Part shown: piece by piece, positions 9,282 to 18,034 of the stretch
Layout of the letters: each line of letters opens with the position of its first letter
Position numbering within the stretch: the stretch's first letter is position 1
From: Vibrio qingdaonensis
GTDB lineage: Bacteria > Pseudomonadota > Gammaproteobacteria > Enterobacterales > Vibrionaceae
NCBI RefSeq assembly: GCF_026191675.1
Contig: NZ_JAKRRY010000002.1
Span: 248,001-312,000 of the forward strand
Length of the DNA: 64,000 nt
Direction: 5' to 3'
Translations under genes and position numbers: made by a program
The notes under the pieces: generated by a model
What the model was told of the DNA's origin: nothing
Databases searched by the model: none
What the model saw: the letters and a program-made list of their open reading frames with translations, nothing else

Positions 9282-9776
9282 TTACTCGTGAATTGTTGTG
9301 CTGGTAATAAGCACTTCTTCTAGAGGGACATCTTGGTGCATACCCATAGAGCCAGTGCTAACGCCTTTGATTTTTTCTACGATATCTAGACCTTCAACAA
9401 CTTCAGCAAAAACGCAGTAACCCCAACCATCAAGACTCTCTGAACGGAAGTCTAGGAACTTGTTGTCGTTTACGTTGATGAAAAACTGAGAGCTAGCAGA
9501 ATGTGGTTCCATCGTACGAGCCATTGCTAATGTACCTACCTTGTTGCTTAGGCCATTGTTTGCTTCATTTTTGATAGTTGCACGTGTTGTTTTTTCTTTT
9601 AGGCCAGACGTCATACCGCCGCCTTGAATCATGAAACCATCGATAACACGGTGGAACAAAGTGTTGTCGTAAAAACCATCACGGCAGTACTGTAAGAAGT
9701 TTGCACTTGTTTCTGGTGCTTTCTCTTCGTTTAATTGAACCTTGATGTCGCCGAAATTAGTATGAAGGGTGATCAT
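9282..9776 (-). CDS. ppiB: Peptidyl-prolyl cis-trans isomerase B
   Basis: Cytoplasmic cyclophilin of 164 residues. Catalytic and binding residues are visible in [14 protein letters not shown] and in [12 protein letters not shown]. There is no signal peptide. The ppiB-lpxH pairing, divergent from cysS, is the standard gammaproteobacterial arrangement. A second, diverged copy lies at 44432-44923 in this window. Confidence 0.95.
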   Translation of the reverse strand: MITLHTNFGDIKVQLNEEKAPETSANFLQYCRDGFYDNTLFHRVIDGFMIQGGGMTSGLKEKTTRATIKNEANNGLSNKVGTLAMARTMEPHSASSQFFINVNDNKFLDFRSESLDGWGYCVFAEVVEGLDIVEKIKGVSTGSMGMHQDVPLEEVLITSTTIHE

Positions 9777-9886
9777 GATGAATACCTATTCTTGTGTTTT
9801 TATGTTGAAACCACGATTCTAGCTTAACTGAGGTGACAAGCAAACGGGCAAATACACAGATCCGTCACTCAGCGCGTGGTTTTTGT

Positions 9887-9905
9887 TCGATATTGCTGAT
9901 ATCGA
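9887..9905. promoter_or_regulatory. Inverted repeat in ppiB-cysS promoter region
   Basis: Perfect 7-bp inverted repeat TCGATAT-N5-ATATCGA, about midway between the divergent ppiB and cysS genes, suggesting an operator or leader hairpin. A consensus -10 hexamer TATAAT for cysS lies at 9970-9975; no good -35 was found for it. Confidence 0.45.
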
Positions 9906-10013
9906 GGTTTGATGACGACAATTTGAGAGTTTTCTTTGTTTAAGCCTCCATTCTGGTGAGGTTTATGGTTATAATCGCTGACACTTTTAAACGTAATTAT
10001 CCAGATAGAGATC

Positions 10014-11402
10014 ATGTTAAAAATATACAACACACTGACGAGACAAAAAGAGGAATTCAAACCTATTCATGCTGGCAAAGTTGGTATGTATGTCTGTGGG
10101 GTCACTATTTACGATCTCTGTCATATTGGTCACGGCCGTACGTTTGTATCTTTTGACGTCGTCTCTCGTTATCTTCGATATGTTGGTTACGATCTCACAT
10201 TCGTACGAAACATTACCGATATTGACGATAAAATCATCAAGCGTGCTAATGAAAACGGTGAGACTTGTGACTCATTGACTGAGCGTCTAATCGGTGAAAT
10301 GCATGCAGATTTTGATGCGCTAAATATGAAACGCCCGGACATCGAGCCTCGTGCGACCCAGTTTATTGAAGAAATTGTGGCACTTGTCGAGCGTCTTATT
10401 GAGCGTGGCTTTGCTTATGTTGCCGCTAATGGTGATGTGATGTTTGAAGTCGGTAAGTTTGACGATTATGGTCGCTTGTCTAAGCAAGACCTCGAGCAGC
10501 TTCAAGCTGGTGCTCGTGTCGACATCGAAACAGCAAAGCGCAGCCCGTTGGACTTCGTACTATGGAAAATGTCTAAGCCAGGTGAGCCTACATGGGAATC
10601 GCCTTGGGGTCCTGGCCGTCCGGGTTGGCACATTGAGTGTTCAGCAATGAACTCTTCTATCTTGGGCGATCACTTCGATATCCATGGCGGCGGCTCAGAT
10701 CTACAGTTCCCGCATCATGAAAATGAGATTGCTCAATCTTGCTGTGCCCATGACACACCATATGTGAATACATGGATGCACAGTGGCATGGTGATGATCG
10801 ACAAAGAAAAAATGTCGAAGTCATTGGGCAACTTCTTTACTATTCGTGATGTGTTGTCACACTACGATGCAGAGACAGTACGTTACTTCCTGATGTCTGG
10901 TCACTACCGCAGTCAACTGAACTACAGTGAAGATAATCTCAACATGGCAAGAGCGGCGTTAGAGCGTTTATACACGTCATTACGTGGCTTAGATGCGGAT
11001 GCGGATGCGGAACCTACGGGCGGCGAAGAGTACGTGACTCGATACACTACGGCTATGAATGATGACTTCAATACGCCAGAAGCTTACTCTGTATTGTTCG
11101 ATATGGCTCGAGAAATCAATCGTTTGAAAACCGTCGATGTTGAGCAAGCGAGCCAACTGGGTGCTGTGATGCGAGAATTGGCAGACATCATCGGTATTTT
11201 ACATCAAGATCCTGAAGCGTTCCTGAAAGGCGATGCTGGCGATGATGATGAAGTGGCTGAGATTGAAGCGCTGATTAAGCTTCGTAACGATTCTCGCGCG
11301 TCAAAAGATTGGGCTAATGCTGATTTAGCTCGTAACAAATTGACGGAGATGGGTATTGTTCTTGAAGATGGCGCCGCAGGTACAACATGGCGTCGTAAAT
11401 AA
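10014..11402 (+). CDS. cysS: Cysteine-tRNA ligase
   Basis: Class I aminoacyl-tRNA synthetase that charges tRNA-Cys. HIGH motif appears as HIGHGR near residue 38, and the KMSKS loop as [10 protein letters not shown] near residue 265. Zinc-binding positions include Cys28 (YVCGVT) and the ECS/HHENE region near 209-238. Length (462) matches E. coli CysS. It is followed by a strong terminator. A tRNA-Cys gene is elsewhere in the window at 37072. Confidence 0.97.
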   Translation: MLKIYNTLTRQKEEFKPIHAGKVGMYVCGVTIYDLCHIGHGRTFVSFDVVSRYLRYVGYDLTFVRNITDIDDKIIKRANENGETCDSLTERLIGEMHADFDALNMKRPDIEPRATQFIEEIVALVERLIERGFAYVAANGDVMFEVGKFDDYGRLSKQDLEQLQAGARVDIETAKRSPLDFVLWKMSKPGEPTWESPWGPGRPGWHIECSAMNSSILGDHFDIHGGGSDLQFPHHENEIAQSCCAHDTPYVNTWMHSGMVMIDKEKMSKSLGNFFTIRDVLSHYDAETVRYFLMSGHYRSQLNYSEDNLNMARAALERLYTSLRGLDADADAEPTGGEEYVTRYTTAMNDDFNTPEAYSVLFDMAREINRLKTVDVEQASQLGAVMRELADIIGILHQDPEAFLKGDAGDDDEVAEIEALIKLRNDSRASKDWANADLARNKLTEMGIVLEDGAAGTTWRRK

Positions 11403-11438
11403 CTCGTCAGTGTTTTGAACGAAACGTAAATTATAACT

Positions 11439-11466
11439 AGCCCTTGCCTGACAAGGGCTTATTTTT
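11439..11466 (+). terminator. Terminator of cysS
   Basis: Inverted repeat AGCCCTTG / CAAGGGCT around CCTGA followed by TATTTTT. Confidence 0.85.
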
Positions 11467-11489
11467 AAGTTTAGATGTGGTGTAACATT

Positions 11490-12068
11490 TTGGCTCAGAT
11501 GTATTTTTATTACTCAGCAATGAACGCGGGTAAGTCTACAACTCTTCTTCAGTCTTCGTTTAACTATCAAGAACGAGGAATGACCCCACTTATCTTTACC
11601 GCTGCGTTGGATGATCGCTACGGTGTGGGCAAGGTAAGCTCCCGAATTGGCTTACAGTCTGATGCTCAACTATTTCGCCCGGACACCGACCTCTATGATG
11701 TGATCGCAACGCTTCACGCTGAAAATCCACGCCACTGTATTTTAGTGGATGAATGTCAGTTTCTTTCTAAGCAACAGGTCTATCAACTGACGGAAGTTGT
11801 AGATAAGCTACGCATCCCAGTACTGTGTTACGGGCTAAGAACCGATTTCTTAGGTGAGCTGTTTGAAGGAAGTCGATACTTACTTGCTTGGGCAGATAAA
11901 CTGGTTGAGCTTAAAACTATTTGTCATTGTGGCCGTAAAGCAAATATGGTGATTCGTACAGACGAAAATGGTGTAGCGATTGCACAAGGTGATCAGGTTG
12001 CGATCGGTGGCAATGATCAATATGTCTCAGCGTGTCGTCAGCACTACAAAGAGGCGCTGGGTAAGTAG
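11490..12068 (+). CDS. tdk: Thymidine kinase
   Basis: Salvage kinase making dTMP from thymidine. P-loop [12 protein letters not shown] is at the N-terminus, DECQFL is the Walker B region, and a zinc-type CHCGRKA near residue 148 pairs with the C-terminal CRQHY. The frame opens at an ATG at 11475, but homologues begin M-A-Q-x-Y-F-Y-Y-S-A-M, which aligns with a TTG at 11490. The ATG at 11499 is the other candidate. No ribosome site decides between them. Confidence 0.93.
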   Translation: MAQMYFYYSAMNAGKSTTLLQSSFNYQERGMTPLIFTAALDDRYGVGKVSSRIGLQSDAQLFRPDTDLYDVIATLHAENPRHCILVDECQFLSKQQVYQLTEVVDKLRIPVLCYGLRTDFLGELFEGSRYLLAWADKLVELKTICHCGRKANMVIRTDENGVAIAQGDQVAIGGNDQYVSACRQHYKEALGK

Positions 12069-12093
12069 TACTTCATCAACAAGTTATGGTGTG

Positions 12094-12122
12094 AAAAAGG
12101 AAGCGAAGGCTTCCTTTTTTTG
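12094..12122 (+). terminator. Terminator of tdk
   Basis: AAAAAGGAAGC / GCTTCC plus T-tract around GAAG. A second inverted repeat TATAGCTAA-TT-TTAGCTATA (12140-12159) overlaps the stop codon of the convergent yeeZ-like gene. Confidence 0.85.
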
Positions 12123-12154
12123 TCCCGACAATATTACTGTATAGCTAATTTTAG

Positions 12155-12997
12155 CTATAGCGCATCCAACACATGCTGGTATTTAAAGTGATAGCCCAGT
12201 CGTTGCAGTTTCTCGCTGGATATGGTTTTCCCCGGCTCGGAGTTGACCAAATTGAGAGACGTATCGAGTCCTGCAGAGCGAAGCGCCGCTCGGTAAAAGG
12301 TGACTTTGTCACAGGTAGTGGGTGTTGTGGCATTGACGACACCAGAGTGGATGTTTTCCAGCGAAAAGATGATGGCATGAATGGCATCATCAAGGTGTAG
12401 CATATTAGCCGAAGCTTGATCACTGACCGATTTCAGTTTTGAAGCAAACCGAGAAGGATGACGTTGTGGGCCAAACAAGCCACTGCAACGGAGGATGGCA
12501 TAGTCCAATGTTGAGTTTCTAACGTGCTCTTCTGCCGTCAACATGATGATGGATTTCGCGGTAAAGTCTTCTCGTCCACGAGCGATAGGCAGTCTTGCCA
12601 TATCTTCTGTCATGAGCTCAGCAGTCTCTGGATAGACCGTCGTTGAGCTGATCATCATGATCTTATCTACCTCTAAGCGCTTGGCTACTTGGCAGAGTTG
12701 GTTCCACTGGGACGCATAGCGAGCGCCGCCACCTTGCCGAAAGCCAGGGGGAAAGCAGCCAATGATGGTGGTAATTTGTTTGTTGACGAGTTGGTTAGTC
12801 AACGCAAGCTCGTCACTCTCGTCTCGAAGCGTGTTGAGGTCTAAGCACAAATTGTCGATGCCGTTTTCCGCAAGGGCTTCACAACCTTGTTGAGAGGTTC
12901 GGGTCGCAGTGACTGGGTATCCACGGCTAATTAAGGCTTTGCTAAGTGGGAGACCTAGCCAGCCAGCCCCCACAATGAGTATGTGATTTCCATTCAT
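12155..12997 (-). CDS. YeeZ-like NAD(P)-dependent epimerase/dehydratase family protein
   Basis: Rossmann-fold protein of 280 residues. N-terminal ILIVGAGWLGLPL is the dinucleotide-binding GxGxxG motif, and SSTTVYP is the extended-SDR Ser region near residue 117. The LRCSGLFGPQRHPSRF segment closely resembles E. coli YeeZ. The SDR YxxxK motif is not obvious, so catalytic activity is uncertain. It starts 1 base after the stop of the upstream LysR gene, implying cotranscription with it. Confidence 0.8.
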   Translation of the reverse strand: MNGNHILIVGAGWLGLPLSKALISRGYPVTATRTSQQGCEALAENGIDNLCLDLNTLRDESDELALTNQLVNKQITTIIGCFPPGFRQGGGARYASQWNQLCQVAKRLEVDKIMMISSTTVYPETAELMTEDMARLPIARGREDFTAKSIIMLTAEEHVRNSTLDYAILRCSGLFGPQRHPSRFASKLKSVSDQASANMLHLDDAIHAIIFSLENIHSGVVNATTPTTCDKVTFYRAALRSAGLDTSLNLVNSEPGKTISSEKLQRLGYHFKYQHVLDAL

Positions 12998-12998
12998 A

Positions 12999-13883
12999 TT
13001 AAACGTCCTCGAAGCGATGTCGCAGCAGCTCTCGTAATTTTTTATGACCCGCGTCTTTGCTTTTACCAGAGTGTTGGATCAAGTCTATATTGGTGATTGC
13101 TGATATTTTTTCAAATTCTATAGGAACTTGAACTAACGTGCCTTTCTCAAGTGCAGCTTTTGCCATGTAGGAGGGGGCATAGGTCCAGCCAAATCCTTCT
13201 AAACACCATTCCATAATCATAGCGTAGCTATCTGAATACCAAACATCTGGGCTTAATATTTGATGAAAGCTGCTTTTTTGGGCGTTTCTTGCGCTCACGA
13301 CGAGCTGTCTATGTAAGCTTAACATTTCAATATGAGGTGTCACGCTTTGGGCAAGTGGGTGTGACGCCGCAACAAAGATATCGAACTCAAACGCGCCTAT
13401 ATGTTCAAAATCTAAAGAAAATGGAATAGTGTGTTCGCCGTATACGAGACCAGACGTTGCGCGGCCAGACTGCACCATTTCAATTATATCGACACTGGAG
13501 GCAAGTAAGCATTCAAGTTGCAGAGTCGGGAATTCTTGTGACAGCGCTTTTAAGATTGGAGAGATGCGTTCTAGTGGAATGCCTTCGTCAACGGCGAGAA
13601 TAATGGGTTGGATATCTGTGAGCGTCAAACTTCCGACCAGTTCTGATAATCGATGATGTTGAATCATTGTCGCTTTGGCGTAGGGGAGAAGTTTCGCTCC
13701 TGCTTCCGTTAGAATTGGGTAGCGCTTGCTACGGTCAAACACTTCCACGCCACAATCAATCTCAAGGTTCATTATGTTTTGGCTTATCGCTGACTGCACT
13801 TTACCCAGCTTCCGAGCCGCAGCAGAAAAGGAACCAGTGTCCACAGTAGTAATAAACGCTTCTATTTGCTCGATACTTAACAT
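12999..13883 (-). CDS. LysR-family regulator, divergent from PACE transporter
   Basis: LysR-type regulator of 294 residues. Winged HTH lies at residues 1-60 (FITTVDTGSFSAAARKLGKVQSAISQNI), and the effector-binding domain covers 90-290. It is transcribed divergently from the PACE efflux gene at 13982, the same layout as AceR/AceI, which suggests it activates that gene. The 98-base gap contains ACCA-TGT-TGGT as a weak dyad and an inverted TGGATAA...TTATCCA pair. It is followed immediately by the yeeZ-like gene. Confidence 0.88.
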   Translation of the reverse strand: MLSIEQIEAFITTVDTGSFSAAARKLGKVQSAISQNIMNLEIDCGVEVFDRSKRYPILTEAGAKLLPYAKATMIQHHRLSELVGSLTLTDIQPIILAVDEGIPLERISPILKALSQEFPTLQLECLLASSVDIIEMVQSGRATSGLVYGEHTIPFSLDFEHIGAFEFDIFVAASHPLAQSVTPHIEMLSLHRQLVVSARNAQKSSFHQILSPDVWYSDSYAMIMEWCLEGFGWTYAPSYMAKAALEKGTLVQVPIEFEKISAITNIDLIQHSGKSKDAGHKKLRELLRHRFEDV

Positions 13884-13981
13884 ATCAGTTTCCCTGATGG
13901 TATCTCGTTATTAAGTGAGGTTAGAATAGTGGATAATCACCATGTTGGTAATGTTTATTGTTGATTTGTTAGGTTATCCAT

Positions 13982-14407
13982 ATGAATAATAAAGAAAGAA
14001 TCTTCCACGCTATTGCTTTTGAGGTGCTAGCACTTGCTATCATTGTCCCTGTTGTTTCTTTTGCAACGGGTAGTCAGTCTTTGTCATTAATGATCGTTGG
14101 TGTTGGCATGAGTCTATTTACGGTCATTTGGAATTATGTGTATAACATTCAGTTCGATAAATGGGTGTCAGGTGCGCGAAGTGAGCGTTCGATACTCGTG
14201 AGAGCGGTGCATGCTATTGGTTTTGAAGCGGGTCTCATCTTGTTTACTATTCCCGCCATTGCGTGGTTTTTGCAGGTTTCGTTATGGATGGCTCTGCTGA
14301 TAGAAGCGGGGTTTTTAGTCTTTTTCTTCTTCTATACGACGATATTCAATTGGGCGTATGATAAATATCAGCCATATCAACGTTGGTGGGGCAGTGTTAA
14401 TAGTTAA
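13982..14407 (+). CDS. PACE-family multidrug efflux transporter
   Basis: Four-helix membrane protein of 141 residues made of two bacterial transmembrane pair (BTP) domains. Both halves begin with the same signature: R-I-x-H-A-I-x-F-E near residue 6 and R-A-V-H-A-I-G-F-E near residue 76, with the conserved membrane Glu in the first helix of each. N-Y-V-Y-N and N-W-A-Y-D close the two halves. PACE proteins export biocides such as chlorhexidine and probably short diamines (established knowledge). The divergent LysR gene is the likely regulator. Confidence 0.9.
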   Translation: MNNKERIFHAIAFEVLALAIIVPVVSFATGSQSLSLMIVGVGMSLFTVIWNYVYNIQFDKWVSGARSERSILVRAVHAIGFEAGLILFTIPAIAWFLQVSLWMALLIEAGFLVFFFFYTTIFNWAYDKYQPYQRWWGSVNS

Positions 14408-14483
14408 TAGTTAATAGTAGTACTAGCCGCAGCACTTAAAACGAATCCGTCTCCGTATTGAAGAGTACGTGAGAGTGCTCGTC

Positions 14484-14512
14484 GATAAGGCGGAGTTATC
14501 TGCCGCCTTATC
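14484..14512. terminator. Hairpin between PACE gene and TIGR02647-like gene
   Basis: Perfect 10-bp inverted repeat GATAAGGCGG / CCGCCTTATC around a 9-base loop. No T-tract on either side, so it is a terminator candidate only. Confidence 0.4.
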
Positions 14513-14528
14513 AGGAAAAGCATTAGAA

Positions 14529-14768
14529 CTAAAGGTTAGCGTTCAATACACGCAAGATTTTATCGGCATGTTCTGCCACTTCAATTCCCTCGCTCGTTAA
14601 ATAGCCACCGTCAGGCATGGTACATAGTCCTTTAGCATAAAGCTGTTGGACTGCTTTTTGCATCTCTTCGTTGGCGTCGGTATGAACTTTGATTCCAGTA
14701 GCTGAACTGCTTAAGTCAAATTGCAGTAGCAAGTTCATTTCGGCAAGGTGTTCTAACGTTAATTTCAT
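14529..14768 (-). CDS. Small conserved protein, TIGR02647-like
   Basis: A 79-residue soluble protein beginning MKLTLEHLAEMNLLLQFDL and ending with a helix ADKILRVLN. It resembles the TIGR02647 family of small gammaproteobacterial proteins of unknown function; the YLTSEG segment is reminiscent of a winged-helix wing. Single gene with a hairpin downstream. Confidence 0.7.
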   Translation of the reverse strand: MKLTLEHLAEMNLLLQFDLSSSATGIKVHTDANEEMQKAVQQLYAKGLCTMPDGGYLTSEGIEVAEHADKILRVLNANL

Positions 14769-14994
14769 AGCTGTGCCTTTTCATTTAGATAGTCCGATCA
14801 ACATAGAGTGATTTGGGCATAATGACAATCAGATAGTGAATATTTTGTTAGATGACCCCGTGTTCTCTATGTATTCTGTAAGATTTTTACTCTAAGTGGA
14901 TGAATTGTAACCATTTGAATGTATAAGTCATGTCTTTTACTTTCGAGTTTGCATATAGTGAGTGAAGATCCATAATTATTATGATTTTAGTTGG

Positions 14995-15017
14995 CTAGGT
15001 AAGCTGCGGCTACCTAG
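14995..15017 (+). other. Leader hairpin before lipoprotein gene
   Basis: CTAGGT-A-AGC / GCT-ACCTAG, a 9-bp stem with one bulged A and a tight TGCG loop, ending 9 bases before the AAAGGAG ribosome site of the gene at 15035. It may affect initiation or RNA stability; function is inferred only. Confidence 0.4.
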
Positions 15018-15034
15018 TTGTTAAAGGAGCGAAA

Positions 15035-16225
15035 ATGTCTACGCGCAAAGCGGTTGTGGTACTCATGTGTGTTTTGGGCATTACTTCTTGTGCATCAACC
15101 CCTACGGCGGTTGAGCGAGATCCAAATCTGAGCCCTGAACAGATTCAGCAAGCACAAAATCAAGTCTATCAAGACGTATTAAAAACGCATTCGATGTGGG
15201 CAAGTCAGTTGGAAGATGCTGAGTCATTAAGGATCTATGCACCGGAAAATTATCGCGACATGATGTCTTCGTGGAAAGATGCGCATGAGCTGTTTATTGA
15301 AATGAGAAAAGATCCGTCTCAAGTTGATGTGAAGCATTCCGTCTTTTCCAGCGAAACATACGCGATTGCGTTTCGAGATCGCATTAATAGCGTGGAGTAT
15401 AACTTTACCGCGATCCAACGTTTAAAAAAGCAGGCCGATGAGTTGCTTGAGCCAGCAATGACCCAGATGGCCTACTTAAGAAAAATAGAGGCAGCAAAGT
15501 ATTTCCGCCACGCGACGACCAGTGTGACGCGCGAATATGAGCGTTTGTTTGAATACCTAGTTGTGTCAGAAGTGGATCGGGCGGAAAGTTATCAGGCCAT
15601 ATTTCTGGAGAAATCGATGGCACTTGAAGTTCGTGTGATCGATGCGATATACGTGGAACCATTGGCGCAAAAGTTATCCTCGTTGTCTAAGGCTAGGTAT
15701 AATGTGATGGCACCGATTAGCTTTAGCTATGTTGAGCAGGGCATTTTGGAATTACGTCAATTTGTGAGCCAATCACCACGCGATTTTGAAACCATTGAAC
15801 ATGATGTGGATAGCATTAATTTCCAGTTTCGAAGATTGGAGGCCATTGTCTCCGAGGTGACAAAGTTGTCTAATGTTGAAAAGTCCAATTTTGAACCGTT
15901 AGTGTTGGATGCCGAATCACGTCTTCATAAAATATCCATTGCCGCGAAAGGCAATGACTACCGAGATCAGGATCTTACATCGCAATCAGAGCGAATTGCG
16001 CACGACGTTGAGATGCTAAATAAAGCCGATCAGTCCATTGCTTTACGCAAAGAGAACGCGTTGCTTAAGCAAAAACTGGCGCTGCTGGAAATGCAGCGTG
16101 GAGATGTTCAGAGCGCAAATGATCAAGTGGTGTCTGACGCGATGGATAAAGCCGCCAATAATCGAGCTGAAATTGAAAATCTGAAGAAGCTCGTTAGTGC
16201 GTTGCAAGAGCAAGCGGCGGACTGA
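15035..16225 (+). CDS. Lipoprotein with C-terminal coiled coil
   Basis: A 396-residue predicted lipoprotein: signal segment MSTRKAVVVLMCVLGITSC with lipobox I-T-S-C (Cys19). The mature part is almost entirely charged and helical, and the last 60-70 residues (ENALLKQKLALLEMQ onward) form a coiled coil. No enzymatic motif or known family is recognised. AAAGGAG sits 6 bases upstream and a strong terminator follows. It is probably an envelope structural or stress protein, but that is a guess from composition. Confidence 0.75.
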   Translation: MSTRKAVVVLMCVLGITSCASTPTAVERDPNLSPEQIQQAQNQVYQDVLKTHSMWASQLEDAESLRIYAPENYRDMMSSWKDAHELFIEMRKDPSQVDVKHSVFSSETYAIAFRDRINSVEYNFTAIQRLKKQADELLEPAMTQMAYLRKIEAAKYFRHATTSVTREYERLFEYLVVSEVDRAESYQAIFLEKSMALEVRVIDAIYVEPLAQKLSSLSKARYNVMAPISFSYVEQGILELRQFVSQSPRDFETIEHDVDSINFQFRRLEAIVSEVTKLSNVEKSNFEPLVLDAESRLHKISIAAKGNDYRDQDLTSQSERIAHDVEMLNKADQSIALRKENALLKQKLALLEMQRGDVQSANDQVVSDAMDKAANNRAEIENLKKLVSALQEQAAD

Positions 16226-16278
16226 CCGTTTTATGCGGATAGCAACATGCTGATATAAGGTCAGAGCGACCTAAAGAG

Positions 16279-16304
16279 CACTGCCAATAGGCGGTGTTTT
16301 TTTT
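16279..16304 (+). terminator. Terminator after lipoprotein gene
   Basis: CACTGCC / GGCGGTG stem with AATA loop followed by eight T. Confidence 0.85.
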
Positions 16305-16506
16305 GAGAAAGTTCAGGTGAAAAATAAGGGTGCAAAAATGTGGACTACCTACTTTGTAGTTGTTTTTTAAGTAATTTTTTTACAATTCACCATAGTCGAG
16401 CAATATATATTGATAATGAGTGAAAATGTCACTTGCCATATCTATTGATTGGGAGCATTATCCGCCACCACCAAATTGTTACTAAACATGTATTGAGAAA
16501 ATGGAA

Positions 16507-17343
16507 ATGAACCAGTTCGATGCTTTGTTGCCACCACAAATGGCAGAGCGTGCCGCTGAAGCGGGTGTAGGTAAAGCGACGAAAGATCCAATGAAATCCT
16601 TTTTACTTGCTATCACGGCAGGTTTACACATTGGTATCGCTTTTATTTTTTATACCACCATCACTACCGGCGCAGATGATTTACCTTGGGGTTTAACCCG
16701 TTTCTTGGGTGGATTAGCGTTTAGTCTTGGCCTAGTACTTGTGATCATTACAGGTGGCGAATTGTTCACCAGTTCAGTATTGACGCTGGTCGCCAGAGCA
16801 AGCGGTAAGATCACTTGGGGTGCGTTATTTAAGAACTGGGCTGTGGTCTATTTTGGCAATATGCTAGGTGCGTTGTTTCTAGTTGCGATAATGCTTACCG
16901 CTAAGCAATATCTATTTGATGCAGGGCAGGTTGGCCTTAATACCATGCAAATTGCTCAGCATAAACTGCATCATGGGTTTTGGCAGGCCGTCGCGTTAGG
17001 CATTATGTGTAATGTCTTGGTTTGTGTTGCGGTGTGGATGACGTTTAGTGGCAGAACGTTGACAGACAAGATCATTGTGATGGTATTGCCGGTTGCTATG
17101 TTTGTATCTGCAGGGTTTGAACACTGTATCGCTAATATGTTTCAAGTTCCGATGGCGATTGGAATTAAGGTTTTTGCTCCGGCTGAATTTTGGCAAAACA
17201 TCGGTGCGACGCCCGCAGACTTTGTTGACTTAAATTTGTTGGCATTTATCACTAATAACCTCATCCCCGTGACCTTGGGTAATATTATCGGTGGTGGTAT
17301 TTTTGTAGGAATGCTGTACTGGTTAATTTATTTGCGCGATTAA
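16507..17343 (+). CDS. focA: Formate/nitrite channel FocA
   Basis: FNT-family pentameric channel for formate export and import in the inner membrane. It has six hydrophobic helices, the N-terminal amphipathic lid sequence, and the conserved pore region GFEHCIANMF with its histidine. The second in-frame Met (16507, MNQFDALLPP) is likely the start; an ATG at 16501 is two codons upstream. pflB, the usual partner, is absent here, so this is a solitary focA. Only half-matches to an FNR box were seen upstream. A very strong terminator follows. Confidence 0.9.
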   Translation: MNQFDALLPPQMAERAAEAGVGKATKDPMKSFLLAITAGLHIGIAFIFYTTITTGADDLPWGLTRFLGGLAFSLGLVLVIITGGELFTSSVLTLVARASGKITWGALFKNWAVVYFGNMLGALFLVAIMLTAKQYLFDAGQVGLNTMQIAQHKLHHGFWQAVALGIMCNVLVCVAVWMTFSGRTLTDKIIVMVLPVAMFVSAGFEHCIANMFQVPMAIGIKVFAPAEFWQNIGATPADFVDLNLLAFITNNLIPVTLGNIIGGGIFVGMLYWLIYLRD

Positions 17344-17405
17344 GTCAGGCACCTCCTGTCTTCTGTGCGGCGTTGTGCTCACATTCTAGTCGTGCCCTAA
17401 CAGCT

Positions 17406-17440
17406 AACGAATAAAGCGCCTTCAGGGCGCTTTATTCGTT
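17406..17440. terminator. Strong bidirectional terminator after focA
   Basis: Perfect 15-bp inverted repeat (AACGAATAAAGCGCC and its complement) around TTCAG; GC-rich top and A/T-rich base serve both strands. Confidence 0.85.
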
Positions 17441-17493
17441 TAAAACTGTCGACCCCCGTTTCTTGTGGTGCCTGATTACTATCACAGTGACGG

Positions 17494-17688
17494 CTAGAAC
17501 CATGGTGGTGGCACGTCGGGGGACGTTACGTTAAACGTGTTTGATGACAACTCACAAGGCGGAGCTGAATGGCAAATGGTCAACGCTTCTGGCGTGCAAA
17601 TCAACCAGTTTTTCCCACTATCCTGAATCAAAGCAGCATCGTGCTCTGTGCTGACTTTATGCGTTATCCAATTAAGTTCACTTTCCAT
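17494..17688 (-). CDS. Small hypothetical protein
   Basis: Open frame of 64 codons starting at an ATG with GAGGG 8 bases upstream, ending at TAG. Composition is protein-like, with no transmembrane segment, four Cys/Pro-rich C-terminal positions and a PPPWF end. No family recognised. It is the only candidate gene between focA and the fetB-like gene, so it deserves recording, but expression is unproven. Confidence 0.45.
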   Translation of the reverse strand: MESELNWITHKVSTEHDAALIQDSGKNWLICTPEALTICHSAPPCELSSNTFNVTSPDVPPPWF

Positions 17689-17841
17689 ATGCTTGCCCTC
17701 ATCTTTGTTGGCATCGATTTTTCGTGAGATGGTTTACGTTGGTGAAGTGCTAATCAAATTACTCACTGCGTATGACGAACTGATGAACGTGACAGGCTCG
17801 CGTTATTTTTCGTTGATTGAGAAAAGTGATAATAACTCAGT

Positions 17842-17878
17842 AACTTGGTTATCCACATATCCTGTGGATAACCAAGTT
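17842..17878. promoter_or_regulatory. Inverted pair of consensus DnaA boxes in a 16-bp palindrome
   Basis: Perfect 16-bp inverted repeat with a 5-base spacer. Each arm contains the exact DnaA box TTATCCACA (17849-17857) or its complement TGTGGATAA (17863-17871). There is no T-tract on either strand, so it is not an obvious terminator. The surrounding gap (17344-18034) otherwise holds only the small ORF at 17494 and the focA terminator. Confidence 0.6.
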
Positions 17879-18034
17879 CAAAGTAGGTGTGTAACATGAT
17901 TTAGAGATATTTTTTACCCGTGCGAAGCGTCATTGTAATGCAAACTTCGAGGGCGGAATCGTGTTCCTCGCTATCGAAAGCAGTGTAAACGAAATGGAAT
18001 ATTTTGAAGCGCTTTGATAGATCAACACCATTAT

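Noticed and set aside
16380..16470. FNR box upstream of focA
   Set aside because: Only single half-sites TTGAT with poor partners were seen.
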